From positions 9,562 through 73,561 of the forward strand of contig JBKQWF010000170.1 in assembly GCA_052139695.1 (NCBI GenBank): 64,000 bases of DNA, in the 5' to 3' direction. Source of the stretch: PLGF01 sp052139695. Lineage in GTDB: Bacteria; Verrucomicrobiota; Verrucomicrobiia; Limisphaerales; Palsa-1400. The notes below the pieces were generated by a model, which saw only the letters and a list, made by a program, of their open reading frames with translations, had not been told where the DNA came from and ran no database searches. Of the stretch, positions 43,470-52,386 are shown piece after piece. The translations under genes were made by a program, and so were the position numbers. How positions within the stretch are numbered: position 1 is the stretch's first letter; every line of letters starts with the position of its first letter.

Positions 43470-45611
43470 ATGAAGAACTCATCGTTCCTGCTTGGTCAAT
43501 CCACAAAACAAAGATCCTTGGCGCCGCAAGGTGGCCGACCGGCTAGGCTGACTCGTTTCAGCGTCCTCCTGGGACTGGCTCTGGCTTCCATGGCCGGTTT
43601 GCATGCCCAAACCGGGCCGTTCAGTCCGAGCGACTGGCCGGCCTCCATCGACACCAACTCGATCGTGGACTATTGCGTGCTCGACCCGAACGCAACTTTT
43701 AACGCCCCGCCCGGCTGGAACAACGTTTTGTCCCTGGCCGGCGGCGGCGACCAAACGTTCACTGGGATTACACTCGACGGCCTCTTTGGCGACCAAACGA
43801 CCGCCACGTATCTCAACATAGCGGACCCCAATGATGCGAACTTTGCCAATATTCCTGTCATTGATATTTTGCTGCAGGTGTACGGAAACGGGTTTCTCTA
43901 CACGAGCTCTGGCAGTGGAGTGGGTGTCAGCTTTCTCGAGGGCCAAGTTGGGTATTTGACCGGCGCCAGCGCCGGGACCTTCCCGCCGGGCGAGGACAAC
44001 AGCCAATGGAATTGGGTTTTGTTCGAGATCACCAACTCCATCGACGCCGCCACTGGCTTTCGCTACGTCGGCGACACTTCGTATTCAGTAACGGCCGGCG
44101 GGCAGTTCGGCGGGGTCAATGGCGGGACGCTCCGCTGGCAGGGCGTCGGTCCCGGAGTAGCCATTCGCGCGGCCGCCTTCGGGCCGCAAGGGGCCTTCGG
44201 GACCACCAACCAGATCAACGTCTTTGCCTCTGGTTCGGTCTGCGCGCCGGAGCCGCCGGTCAATTTGACCTATGTTGATTTCAACCAGAAGATTACGAAT
44301 TACCTCACAGTCGTCAATGACAGCAGCCTCGGTGAAACCTATAGCCTGCAAAGCGGCGTGGGGCCTCCGGGCGACCTCCGCACCGCCATTCAGTCCACCA
44401 GCGGGCTGATGAATTTTGCCATTCTGAGCAATTATTTGGGGCTGCCTTGCAACACACCGCGCACCATGGAGGTGGGCATTGAGTTTTATGATGATCCGGC
44501 GCTGGCCGGGACAACTTTTGGCCCCTCCCAGTACGCCACTGACGCTCAGGGAGACCTGGCCGCTTTTAACGGCACTGTTTATACCATGACGGGAAGCGGG
44601 CTCTGGTTGAAAGTGGCTTTCTTCATCCCGAGCGTGGATCTGGAAGGGGTGGGCACGGCGCCACTGACCGGCGGCCCGACCCTGGCCATTAACGGGACCG
44701 CTCCCTATATGGACCGGGTGGAGATCGGGGTTGTTCGGGCGGGAACGAACGCCCTCGCCGGGCTGACGCCCGACCCGGACTATTATATGAACCCGCTGAT
44801 CTGCGAAACCAATTACGGCTACTACGCCGAGTGGGACCCGCACGATGGCGTGACCAACAACCTGGATGTCGGCAGTTCCGGAGGCGACCAGAACATGGTG
44901 GTGCAGATGGCGGGCCCGAGCGACGACCAGCGTCTGGCGGAAGCTCCGGCGCCAGGCTCCGGCAATAACAACATCCAGTTTGCGCTGCAGAACAATGTCT
45001 TTGGCCCCAGCCTGCAGGATAATGCCCGTGTGTCTATGTTGCTGACCTATTACGATGATCCGGCCCTGGTTGGCGCCACGCTCGGTCCCAATGCCTACCA
45101 AACTTTCATCGGCACCGGGATTTCAAGCATCGTGGGCGCTCCCGCTCCGCCGTACAATGTGGTCGTCACCCTGGCGGGAACCGGCCAGTGGAAGGACGCC
45201 TACTTCGAGTTGCCCAACGTGAATTTCATGGGAGTCAACCAAGGGCCGCAGGCGGTGTGCCGCTTCGAAACGGGCCGTCCGCCGGGCACGAGCACGCCTG
45301 CCGTGATTTATGTCTCGCGGATTCGCTATGACGTCATCCGCCCGTGCGGCCCTTTCGAGGGCATTAACATGCTGCAATCGATGAGCATCACCAACACGAG
45401 CACAAACCTGAATGTCAATTGGTTCGGAACCGCCACGCTGCAATCGGCTCCGGCCCTGACCGGTCCTTTCAACAACGCCGTTTCCGTGACGAACACCTTG
45501 ACCAACAGTTACGCGCCGACGGCGACCAATAATGCCCAATTGTTCCGGCTGCTCTATCCCGCCTATCCTTCGTATCTGAGCTCAAATCCCATTTTCAGCA
45601 CGACCCCATAA
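43470..45611 (+). CDS. Secreted protein of unknown function, 713 aa
   Basis: A signal peptide (about residues 1-46; RLTRFSVLLGLALASMAGLH-AQ) precedes a beta-rich secreted protein with no recognised catalytic domain. Two similar segments about 250 residues apart share YDDPALAGTTFGPSQYATDA and YDDPALVGATLGPNAYQTFI, and VEIGVVRAG pairs with ISRIRYDVIR-type strands, suggesting an internal duplication of a domain that binds an extended ligand. The C-terminus is the typical module (NLNVNWFGTATLQSAPALTG to AQLFRLLYPA), then a short tail. It is followed after 15 nt by the beta-helix protein, so the two probably act together outside the cell. Confidence 0.65.
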   Translation: MKNSSFLLGQSTKQRSLAPQGGRPARLTRFSVLLGLALASMAGLHAQTGPFSPSDWPASIDTNSIVDYCVLDPNATFNAPPGWNNVLSLAGGGDQTFTGITLDGLFGDQTTATYLNIADPNDANFANIPVIDILLQVYGNGFLYTSSGSGVGVSFLEGQVGYLTGASAGTFPPGEDNSQWNWVLFEITNSIDAATGFRYVGDTSYSVTAGGQFGGVNGGTLRWQGVGPGVAIRAAAFGPQGAFGTTNQINVFASGSVCAPEPPVNLTYVDFNQKITNYLTVVNDSSLGETYSLQSGVGPPGDLRTAIQSTSGLMNFAILSNYLGLPCNTPRTMEVGIEFYDDPALAGTTFGPSQYATDAQGDLAAFNGTVYTMTGSGLWLKVAFFIPSVDLEGVGTAPLTGGPTLAINGTAPYMDRVEIGVVRAGTNALAGLTPDPDYYMNPLICETNYGYYAEWDPHDGVTNNLDVGSSGGDQNMVVQMAGPSDDQRLAEAPAPGSGNNNIQFALQNNVFGPSLQDNARVSMLLTYYDDPALVGATLGPNAYQTFIGTGISSIVGAPAPPYNVVVTLAGTGQWKDAYFELPNVNFMGVNQGPQAVCRFETGRPPGTSTPAVIYVSRIRYDVIRPCGPFEGINMLQSMSITNTSTNLNVNWFGTATLQSAPALTGPFNNAVSVTNTLTNSYAPTATNNAQLFRLLYPAYPSYLSSNPIFSTTP

Positions 45612-45626
45612 ATCTCATAAGGGTGC

Positions 45627-47579
45627 ATGAAAACGGTCTCATGGATCTGGGGCGCCATTGCCAGTTCGGTGCTGGCGGCCCAGGGGCAAGTTCCACAGAT
45701 CATCAGCTGTCAAGGCGCGATCAACGCGGCCGGGTCCAATTTCAACGGCCTTGGCCAATTCAAGTTCGCTCTGGTCAACAGCAACGGGACGGCCACGTTT
45801 TGGAGCAACGATGGCTCCAGCGTTGCAGCCTCCGAACCAAACCAGGCCGTAACGAACCCGGTCGATCAGGGCTTGTTCACCATTCTGCTGGGCGACAACA
45901 CCATCAGCAACATGGCGCCCGTCCCTTGGAGCGTCTTTACCAATTCCGATGTCCGGCTGCGAATCTGGTTTGGCGCGGGCGCGAACCAAGCCGTTTTATT
46001 GACTCCAGATCAGCGGCTGACCTCCGTCGGTTTCGCCATGATGGCGGCGAATCTTCCCGCCGGGGCGGTGACCAGCGCCCAATTGGCCCCCAACGCTGTG
46101 ACCGGCCAAAGTATTGCCAGTGGCGCCATTGGCAGCGCCCAATTGGCCGTCAATTCCGTAACCGCGCCAGCTATTCAGAACGGGGCGATCATTGCCGCGA
46201 AACTCGCTCCGCAAGCGGTCACGACGCTGGCGCTGGCCGAGGGGGCCGTGACGTCCGCGAATCTCGCTGCCCAAGCCGTGACCTCGCCAGCCCTGGCCCC
46301 GGGTGCGGTGAACGCCGCCAGTCTGGCAGCCAATGCTGTGACCGCGCCTTCGATTGCCAAAGGAGCGGTCGGCCTGGCCCAGGTCAATTTCCAACTCGGC
46401 TATATCAACGCGCAAAACCCGCCTTACGGCGCCACGGGCAACGGAACAAACGACGATACCGCCGCCATCCAGGCCGCGCTCAATGCCGCCGGGGCAAATG
46501 GAGGCGGAGTGGTCTTTCTGCCCCGGGGGAACTATCTGATCAGCAGCCATCTTCTCGTGCCGGCGCAAACCAGCCTCGTCGGGATTTGGCGGGCGGTTAC
46601 AGCCAATTCGCAGTATCTGGGGACGACCCTGCTCGCGGTGGAAGGCGCGGGCGCGAGCACCAATTCAGGCGTTCCTTTCATCACCCTTCAAGGCGACAAC
46701 TCCACCTTGGAAGGCGTCACCATTTATTATCCAAACCAGGTGACAAACAACCCGCCCACTTCCTATCCCTGGACGATTCGCGGCGGAGGAGGAAACAACA
46801 TTACGATCCAAAATGTTCTGCTGGTAAACCCCTACCTCGGAATCGATCTGGCCACTTATGGATGTCCGCGTCACTTTGTCCGCTGCGTCTATGGCCAGCC
46901 GTTGCTGGTCGGAATCGCGGTGGACCAGTGTTACGACATTGGCCGGATTATGGACATCCATTTCTGGCCCTTCTGGAGTCAGAACACCAACATTGAGGCC
47001 TTCCAATCCGCCCATGCGGTGACGTTCGATTTCATGCGGACCGATTGGGAAGTGGTGCAGGACGTTTTTTCCTGGGGCTATTCCATCGGCGCTCGCTTTC
47101 GCGCCTCTGCCAGCGGTTCGATGAACGGGCAGATGAGCAACGTCAATTTTGACAACGTCGATATCGGTTTGCAACTGAGCGACACGCAACCTTACGCGGT
47201 GCATATCTCCAACCTCAACATCGCCAACGCGGGCGGCGGCACCAACCACATTGGCATCCAGGGCTTGCCGGGCGCGAGCGGCTTGAATGTCAATGGAGCC
47301 AGCTTCTGGGGTTCGCTTGATCAGCCGGTCACATGGAACAACAGCGGGCTGCTCACTTTGTCAAATGCACGCTTTCTCTCGTGGGCATCCGCTTACCAGG
47401 CCATTAACATTGTCAGCGGCCGGGCCATCCTCCAGGGAAACTATTTTACCGACAACGTTGGAGTAGCGATCCGGGTCGGTCCCCGCACGGACCGCGTCAT
47501 GGTGTTGGGCAACATGCTGGCGGGCAATTCCGCCAGTTTGTCCGGGCCTAATACGACCAGCGCGAATAACCAGCCCTAA
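45627..47579 (+). CDS. Secreted decapeptide-repeat beta-helix protein
   Basis: 650 residues. Short signal peptide (MKTVSWIWGAIASSVLAAQG). Residues about 22-142 are a domain common in verrucomicrobial surface proteins (QGAINAAGSNFNGLGQFKFA, FTILLGDNTISNMAPVPWSV, TPDQRLTSVGFAMMA). Residues 144-253 are eleven perfect-length decapeptide repeats of the form A-x-(G/N/Q)-A-V-T-x-x-x-(L/I), for example APNAVTGQSI, ASGAIGSAQL, APQAVTTLAL, AEGAVTSANL. Such spaced hydrophobics are seen in trimeric fibre stalks. From about 262 a pectate-lyase-3 beta-helix begins (YGATGNGTNDDTAAIQAALN, VVFLPRGNYLISSHLLVPAQ). The arrangement head domain, fibre stalk, beta-helix suggests a surface adhesin or polysaccharide-binding fibre, similar in plan to phage tail spikes. 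Confidence 0.75.
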   Translation: MKTVSWIWGAIASSVLAAQGQVPQIISCQGAINAAGSNFNGLGQFKFALVNSNGTATFWSNDGSSVAASEPNQAVTNPVDQGLFTILLGDNTISNMAPVPWSVFTNSDVRLRIWFGAGANQAVLLTPDQRLTSVGFAMMAANLPAGAVTSAQLAPNAVTGQSIASGAIGSAQLAVNSVTAPAIQNGAIIAAKLAPQAVTTLALAEGAVTSANLAAQAVTSPALAPGAVNAASLAANAVTAPSIAKGAVGLAQVNFQLGYINAQNPPYGATGNGTNDDTAAIQAALNAAGANGGGVVFLPRGNYLISSHLLVPAQTSLVGIWRAVTANSQYLGTTLLAVEGAGASTNSGVPFITLQGDNSTLEGVTIYYPNQVTNNPPTSYPWTIRGGGGNNITIQNVLLVNPYLGIDLATYGCPRHFVRCVYGQPLLVGIAVDQCYDIGRIMDIHFWPFWSQNTNIEAFQSAHAVTFDFMRTDWEVVQDVFSWGYSIGARFRASASGSMNGQMSNVNFDNVDIGLQLSDTQPYAVHISNLNIANAGGGTNHIGIQGLPGASGLNVNGASFWGSLDQPVTWNNSGLLTLSNARFLSWASAYQAINIVSGRAILQGNYFTDNVGVAIRVGPRTDRVMVLGNMLAGNSASLSGPNTTSANNQP

Positions 47580-47616
47580 GAGCAAAGTCAGAAGCCGCGC
47601 GCCAATGGCCGCGGAT

Positions 47617-48825
47617 TCACTGGCTGGAAGCGAGCCTCTTGCCGGGGAAACCGGCAGCCGGCATAAACAGAGGGAGCAGGCCCGCCGCTCCAAAAGCGCC
47701 TCCGCACCAACACACCCCGCGCCAGCCGCCGTGCGCCCAAGCCCAGGAGCCCAGCGCGGAGCCACACGCCCCGCCGATAAAATAGACCACCATATAAACC
47801 GAGTTCACCCGGTTGCGCAAAGTCGCGTTCAAGCCGAAGATGCGCGTTTGATTGGAGATGTGGCTGCCTTGAACTCCGGCATCCATTAACACAACGCCCA
47901 CCGCCAGCGAGAACAGCGAATGCCCCGCCACTCCCATCAGAAGGAACGCCACCACGACCAACGCCAAAGCGGTGCCGTTGACCAGCCGGGCGTCATGCCG
48001 GTCGGCCAGCCGTCCTGCTATCGGGGCAGCCAATGCGCCCGCCACTCCAAATAGGCCAAACAATCCCGTCACGCTGCTGCCATAGTGGCCCGGCAGGCTG
48101 GCCAGATGGAAAACTAACGTCGTCCAAAAAACACTGAATGCGCCAAACCCGCAGGCGCCGATGACGGAATGTCGGCGCAATACCGGCTGGGTGCGTGCGA
48201 CGTTCCAGAGAGAAGCCAGTAACTGGCCATAATGAGGCGCCAATTCGTTCTCGGGTCTTTGCGCCGGGAGACACCATCTCAGCACAATGCTCAAACCCAA
48301 TGCCAACCCCGCGCTGGTCCAATACACCGTCCTCCAGCCGGCGGCGGCAGCGAGAAGACCGCTCAGGCTGCGGGACAGGAGAATGCCCACCAACAATCCG
48401 CTCATGACCGTTCCGACCACCCGTCCACGTCTTTCAATCCCGACCAGGCCGGCCGCATAGGGAACCACCAGTTGAGGGGCCACGCTGGCTGCGCCCAGCA
48501 AAAGGCTGGTCAGGAGCATCCAGTGGAATCCCGGCGAAAGCGCCACGGCCACCAGCAGCAAGGCCGAGCCGGCTGTTGTTATGACAATCAGTTTGCGCCG
48601 CTCGAAAATGTCTCCCAGCGGAACCACCAGCAGCAGACTCAACGCGTAGCCCAGTTGCGTGCAGGTGACGATCAGGCTGGCCGCGCTGGTGGAGACGCTG
48701 AATTGGCTGGCGATGGTGCCCAGAATCGGTTGCGAATAATAGAGGTTTGCGACCGTTGCTCCAGCCGACATGGCCAATAAACCCACCAAAAACAGTCCGG
48801 GCGGACGGCTGGAGCGTTCTGACAT
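47617..48825 (-). CDS. Major facilitator superfamily transporter
   Basis: 402 residues from the ATG at 48825; a TTG at 48894 would overlap the CvfB gene and is less likely. About twelve hydrophobic segments with an MFS-like loop 2-3 motif in the first half (TCTQLGYALSLLLVVPLGDI, FERRKLIVITTAGSALLLVA) and the equivalent in the second (VAGALAAPIAGRLADRHDAR). The N-terminal segment FLVGLLAMSAGATVANLYYS QP resembles the DHA1-like 'ANxYYxQP' start of one MFS subgroup that exports small hydrophilic or drug-like compounds. The substrate is not deducible. It is the last gene of the antitoxin-toxin-cvfB series. Confidence 0.92.
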   Translation of the reverse strand: MSERSSRPPGLFLVGLLAMSAGATVANLYYSQPILGTIASQFSVSTSAASLIVTCTQLGYALSLLLVVPLGDIFERRKLIVITTAGSALLLVAVALSPGFHWMLLTSLLLGAASVAPQLVVPYAAGLVGIERRGRVVGTVMSGLLVGILLSRSLSGLLAAAAGWRTVYWTSAGLALGLSIVLRWCLPAQRPENELAPHYGQLLASLWNVARTQPVLRRHSVIGACGFGAFSVFWTTLVFHLASLPGHYGSSVTGLFGLFGVAGALAAPIAGRLADRHDARLVNGTALALVVVAFLLMGVAGHSLFSLAVGVVLMDAGVQGSHISNQTRIFGLNATLRNRVNSVYMVVYFIGGACGSALGSWAWAHGGWRGVCWCGGAFGAAGLLPLFMPAAGFPGKRLASSQ

Positions 48826-48853
48826 CGGGTGCGGTGTTAATCTCTCCTGCCAG

Positions 48854-49714
48854 TCAAGCGCTTGGTGACCTGGAAGAGTTGTCAAGCAATTCAATTCCGG
48901 GGTTCTGGAAACGGATGCGCCGCTCTTTGTAGAGCTTGCCCAGAGCTTGTTTGAACGCCTTCTTGCTCACGCCAAACTTTTGCCGAATCGCCTCGGGTGA
49001 GCTGTCATCATCGAAAGCCAGGCAGCCCCCATTGCCCTTGAGGGCTTGCACGATTTGATCCCGCAGCGGGGCCACTCGCTTGTAGCCGGATGCGTCGAGG
49101 CTCAGATCAATCTTCCCATTGGGGCGGACGGTCCGAACGAAGCCTTTCACCTTCTGGCCGGGGAGCAGTGGGGCGGCGAGGTTGTGGTGGTAGAGCAAAC
49201 CACGGTGCGCATTTTCGACGATGGCGTTGTAACCCAGCGGGGTCCGTCCGAGGATGAGGAGATTGACCGGTTGTCCGTTGCGATAGGACGGGGTATCGCG
49301 GCTGAGATGACGATTCAGCCGCGTGCTGGCGACGATTCGATTTGTCTTCTCATCCAGAAATACATAGACAATCGCCGAATCCCCCGCGCGCAGGGGAGAT
49401 TCCTGTTCGCGGAAGGGCAACAACAAGTCCTTGGCCAGCCCCCAGTCGAGGAACGCCCCGATATTCCGATTCACGCTGATGACCTTCAAGTACGCAAACT
49501 CGCCCACCGTCGCCAGCGGGGTTTCGGTCGTGGCCACGAGACGGTCCTCGGAATCGCGATAAACGAACACATCCAGTTTGTCCTTGGGTTTGAGGTCCGC
49601 GGGAATATAACGGCCGGGCAACAGAATCTCCCCCAACTCCCCGCCGTCCAGATACAGGCCGGGCGCGGCGGACCTTGCCACGGAGAGCGTATTGCGTTTG
49701 CCGATGATGGCCAT
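48854..49714 (-). CDS. cvfB: CvfB-family S1-like RNA-binding regulator
   Basis: 286 residues. Three S1-like beta-barrels followed by a winged helix: VARSAAPGLYLDGGELGEIL, then LPGRYIPADLKPKDKLDVFV; AYLKVISVNRNIGAFLDWGL, KDLLLPFREQ; VNLLILGRTPLGYNAIVENA, GLLYHHN; VKGFVRTVRPNGKIDLSLDA. The C-terminal winged helix has SPEAIRQKFGVSKKAFKQAL and LYKERRIRF. CvfB proteins bind RNA and affect virulence and translation in firmicutes; the role here is unknown. 12 nt separate it from the toxin gene. Confidence 0.93.
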   Translation of the reverse strand: MAIIGKRNTLSVARSAAPGLYLDGGELGEILLPGRYIPADLKPKDKLDVFVYRDSEDRLVATTETPLATVGEFAYLKVISVNRNIGAFLDWGLAKDLLLPFREQESPLRAGDSAIVYVFLDEKTNRIVASTRLNRHLSRDTPSYRNGQPVNLLILGRTPLGYNAIVENAHRGLLYHHNLAAPLLPGQKVKGFVRTVRPNGKIDLSLDASGYKRVAPLRDQIVQALKGNGGCLAFDDDSSPEAIRQKFGVSKKAFKQALGKLYKERRIRFQNPGIELLDNSSRSPSA

Positions 49715-49726
49715 GCGCCGGTTCCT

Positions 49727-50047
49727 TCATAAGCCAAAGAGCCGGACCAGCGCATCATCGATGGCGTCCAGACTGTCCTTTGGCAAGGGGCCGAGCATTC
49801 TCTCGATCTTGGCGTTGTCCACTCCCACAAGACCAATGAGTTTGACCACGGACTCTTCCGCCAGCCATCGTGGCTTTGGTAAGGGCACTTCACATTCACC
49901 TCCACGGATTTCCGTGGTCAAAGGCGCCACCACCGACATGCTGCGCCGACTGTCAGCGTTGGGAACGGAGATGATGACGCAGGGACGCACCTTGGCGGCA
50001 TAGCCCAAATCCACCAGGACCACGTCGCCGCGCTTAAAGCTGGTCAT
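49727..50047 (-). CDS. Type II toxin, MazF/PemK family
   Basis: 106 residues from ATG 50047, which lies 14 nt inside the antitoxin gene. Fold signatures of the MazF/PemK endoribonuclease family: FKRGDVVLVDLGYAAKVRPC with the RP motif in KVRPCVIIS, SVVAPLTTEIRGGECEVPLP, and SVVKLIGLVGVDNAKIERML. These toxins cut mRNA at short sequences. Proximal residues for catalysis (Arg in RP, Thr in LTTE) are present, so it may be active. Chosen start removes a 42-residue low-quality leader. Confidence 0.9.
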   Translation of the reverse strand: MTSFKRGDVVLVDLGYAAKVRPCVIISVPNADSRRSMSVVAPLTTEIRGGECEVPLPKPRWLAEESVVKLIGLVGVDNAKIERMLGPLPKDSLDAIDDALVRLFGL

Positions 50048-50264
50048 AAAGGACGGTTGGAGCCGGCCCGAGCTTATCCCAAGTATCCGCCGCCGCCTCG
50101 GCGAAGTCGGACTCCCTTTGTGCCACTTCGCGAACCTGGGGCAGACCAAGTTTAATGGCTTGACGCATGGCATCCGCCATTGAGAGATGAGTATCCGCCG
50201 CCGTCCGCTTGACCTCTTCCATGAGTTCGTCAGGCAGTCCCAGTGGGTAAGTTGTCATACTCAT
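50034..50264 (-). CDS. Ribbon-helix-helix antitoxin
   Basis: 76 residues. LPDELMEEVKRTAADTHLSM ADAMRQAIKLGLP has the beta-strand, helix, helix spacing of CopG/RHH DNA-binding domains, with a C-terminal segment (ESDFAEAAADTWDKLGPAPT) that would bind the toxin groove. It precedes and overlaps the MazF-like gene by 14 nt, the usual arrangement, and probably autoregulates the operon by binding its promoter. A second Met is two codons after the first; either could be the start. Confidence 0.85.
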   Translation of the reverse strand: MSMTTYPLGLPDELMEEVKRTAADTHLSMADAMRQAIKLGLPQVREVAQRESDFAEAAADTWDKLGPAPTVLYDQL

Positions 50265-50396
50265 GAGAAAAGGATACCTGCCCGCGGCGGCATTTCAAGT
50301 CTGCTTCCAACGGCCGGCCATTATCCTCTTTACGCCGGACGTTTTGACCGCATAGCTTCACGCCATCTGAAAAAGCATTTACAAGGAGATAGAACC

Positions 50397-52133
50397 ATGA
50401 AGAAACGAATTCTGTCGCTCGCACCAAGCGCCTTCTTTGTTTGCCTGTTGCTGACGGTGATGGGCGGCGGAGAAATCCTGGCCGAAGATTCGAGTGCGCC
50501 GCCACCGTTGGATGTTCCCAAAGGAACGATCAAGGAGTTTTCGTTCGCGGAGAGCACGATCTTTCCGGGAACCAGGCGCGGCGGGACCGTGTTCATCCCG
50601 GCACAATATAATGGCACGAAGCCCGCCTGCGTGTACGTTCGCCAGGACGGCTACAATCCGGCCGAGAAATCGATGCTGGAGAGACTCATCGCCGCCAAGG
50701 AAATGCCCGTGACCATCGGCGTTTTCATCCCGTCGGGCGAAGTCCCGGCCCCGATGGAAGGCACGCTCGGCCGCCGCAACCGCTGTTTTGAGTACGACGG
50801 TGTGGGCGACAATTATGTGCGCTTCCTGACCGAAGAGATGCTGCCGTTTGTCGCAAAAACATTCGATCTGTGTCTCTCCACCAACGGCAACGACCGCTGC
50901 ATCGCCGGCGGGAGCAGCGGGGGTATTGCCGCGTTCAACGCCGCGTGGGAACGCCCGGATGCGTTCGCGCGCGTTTATGCGAACAGCGGCAGTTTCGTGG
51001 CATTCCGAGGCGGGCACGAATTTCCAACCCTCATTCGCAAATTCGAAGCAAAGCCGATTCGGGCGTATCTGACCACCGGTACGCACGACATGGAGAACTG
51101 CGCGGGCGACTGGTATCTGTTGGACCAGGAGATGGACAAGGCGCTGAAATTCTCCGGCTACGACTACTTTTTCCGCGCGGTCGAGGGCCCGCACGTCGCC
51201 GGTTGGAACGAGTATTTCCCGGAAGCCATGCGCTTCATTTGGAAGGGCTGGCCGGAACCGGTGCGGGCGGGTCCCAGCGCTCCACGGGTGCGCGATATGA
51301 TTACGCCTGAGGGAAATTGGGAATTGGCCGCGCAGGGTTTTCGAGACGCGCGCGGCCCAGCCTGCAACGCAAAAGGCGAAGTGTTCTTCGTGGATGTGCC
51401 GAACAACGTGATCCACCGCATCGGTCTCGACGGCAAAGTGGATATCTTCTTGACCGACGCGGGCCGGGCCAGTAGCCTTTCCATCGGCCCCAGCGGAGAA
51501 CTTTATACGGCCTCGGAACGCACTGGAAAAATCATCTGCTACAACGAGGGCAAGAGCAGCGTTTCCGCCGAGGGCCTTCCGGCTCGCTATGTTCTCGCCA
51601 TGCCGGACGGCGGCCTTTACGTCACGACGGCTGGCAAGAATCCTAACGAGGCCAGCGAGGTCTGGCGGGTCAAAGACGGGAAGAAGACCCGAGTCGATTC
51701 CGGGATAAAGTTCGCCACGGGACTGGCCTGCCGCCCTGACCAATGGCTGCTCTCCGTCGCGGATGGGCGCTCCAAGTGGGTTTACAGTTATCAAGTCAAT
51801 ACGAATGGCACGCTGACGAACAAGGAACGTTTCTTCTGGCTGCATGTTCCGGACTGGGAAGACGACGCGGGCGCGGAGTCGGTTTGTTACGCGCGCGAGA
51901 ACAAGATGCTGGTGGCCACCCGCTGGGGCGTGCAGGTCTGCGCGGACGACGGCCCGACGCAAGTCATCCTGCCGATGCCCGACCGCAGCCGCGTCATGGG
52001 CGTTTGTTTTGGCGGGCCTGACTTGAATACGCTATTCGCCTTTTGCGGCGACAAGGTTTGGAAACGCACTGTGAAGATTCACGGCATCGGCGCCTTTTCG
52101 CCCTGGACCAAGACAAGCGGCAACCCGCTTTGA
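50397..52133 (+). CDS. Secreted esterase fused to an SMP-30/gluconolactonase-like propeller
   Basis: 578 residues. Strong Shine-Dalgarno AAGGAG 8 nt before ATG; signal peptide MKKRILSLAPSAFFVCLLLT to ILAED. Residues about 35-290: alpha/beta-hydrolase of the enterochelin-esterase/EstD type, with IFPGTRRGGTVFIPAQYNG, nucleophile elbow CIAGGSSGGIAAFNAAWERP (Ser in G-G-S-S-G), and the C-terminal His in FFRAVEGPHVAGWNEYFPEA. Residues about 305-570: six-bladed SMP-30/strictosidine synthase-like propeller (GNWELAAQGFRDARGPACNA, GEVFFVDVPNNVIHRIGLDG, MLVATRWGVQVCADDGPTQV). This pairing is recurrent in Planctomycetes-Verrucomicrobia genomes and is thought to act on sugar-linked esters or lactones. Confidence 0.85.
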   Translation: MKKRILSLAPSAFFVCLLLTVMGGGEILAEDSSAPPPLDVPKGTIKEFSFAESTIFPGTRRGGTVFIPAQYNGTKPACVYVRQDGYNPAEKSMLERLIAAKEMPVTIGVFIPSGEVPAPMEGTLGRRNRCFEYDGVGDNYVRFLTEEMLPFVAKTFDLCLSTNGNDRCIAGGSSGGIAAFNAAWERPDAFARVYANSGSFVAFRGGHEFPTLIRKFEAKPIRAYLTTGTHDMENCAGDWYLLDQEMDKALKFSGYDYFFRAVEGPHVAGWNEYFPEAMRFIWKGWPEPVRAGPSAPRVRDMITPEGNWELAAQGFRDARGPACNAKGEVFFVDVPNNVIHRIGLDGKVDIFLTDAGRASSLSIGPSGELYTASERTGKIICYNEGKSSVSAEGLPARYVLAMPDGGLYVTTAGKNPNEASEVWRVKDGKKTRVDSGIKFATGLACRPDQWLLSVADGRSKWVYSYQVNTNGTLTNKERFFWLHVPDWEDDAGAESVCYARENKMLVATRWGVQVCADDGPTQVILPMPDRSRVMGVCFGGPDLNTLFAFCGDKVWKRTVKIHGIGAFSPWTKTSGNPL

Positions 52134-52150
52134 AAGGCCGTCTCTATTCA

Positions 52151-52173
52151 GGGACGCCTCGCCGAGGCGTCCC
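52151..52173 (+). terminator. Perfect 11-bp hairpin downstream of the esterase gene
   Basis: GGGACGCCTCG, one-base loop C, CGAGGCGTCCC, 17 nt after the esterase stop. A T6 tract occurs about 20 nt later (52188-52193), so it may act as a terminator, although the distance is longer than the textbook form. Its GCCGAGGCGTC core is shared with the palindromic repeat at 56029-56080, so it may instead be a member of that repeat family. Confidence 0.5.
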
Positions 52174-52386
52174 CTGGAGTTGGGCCCTTTTTTGACAGGT
52201 CCAGAGGCCAATCCCAGCGAAACCAGGACGATGGATCGCGGGGACGGAAAGGCTTACAGGAGCAAACAAAGATAACAGAGCGAAGCTCCTCTGTCGGCTG
52301 GTACGGTTCCTTCCAGAGTAACTTTCCGCCTGGAGCCAGTTGATCCAATTCAAACCAGTTGGCGTGAAACTGTCCTCCGCCCAACA

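Noticed and set aside
46050..46400. Regular 30-base periodicity in DNA that might suggest a CRISPR or satellite
   Set aside because: It is the coding sequence for the eleven decapeptide repeats; units vary in sequence and remain in frame, with no spacers.
50379..51962. 527-codon open frame on the minus strand opposite the esterase/SMP-30 gene
   Set aside because: The plus-strand gene has a signal peptide, Shine-Dalgarno and family motifs; the antisense frame translates to a His/Arg/Ala-rich sequence with no domain. GC-rich codon bias opens such frames.
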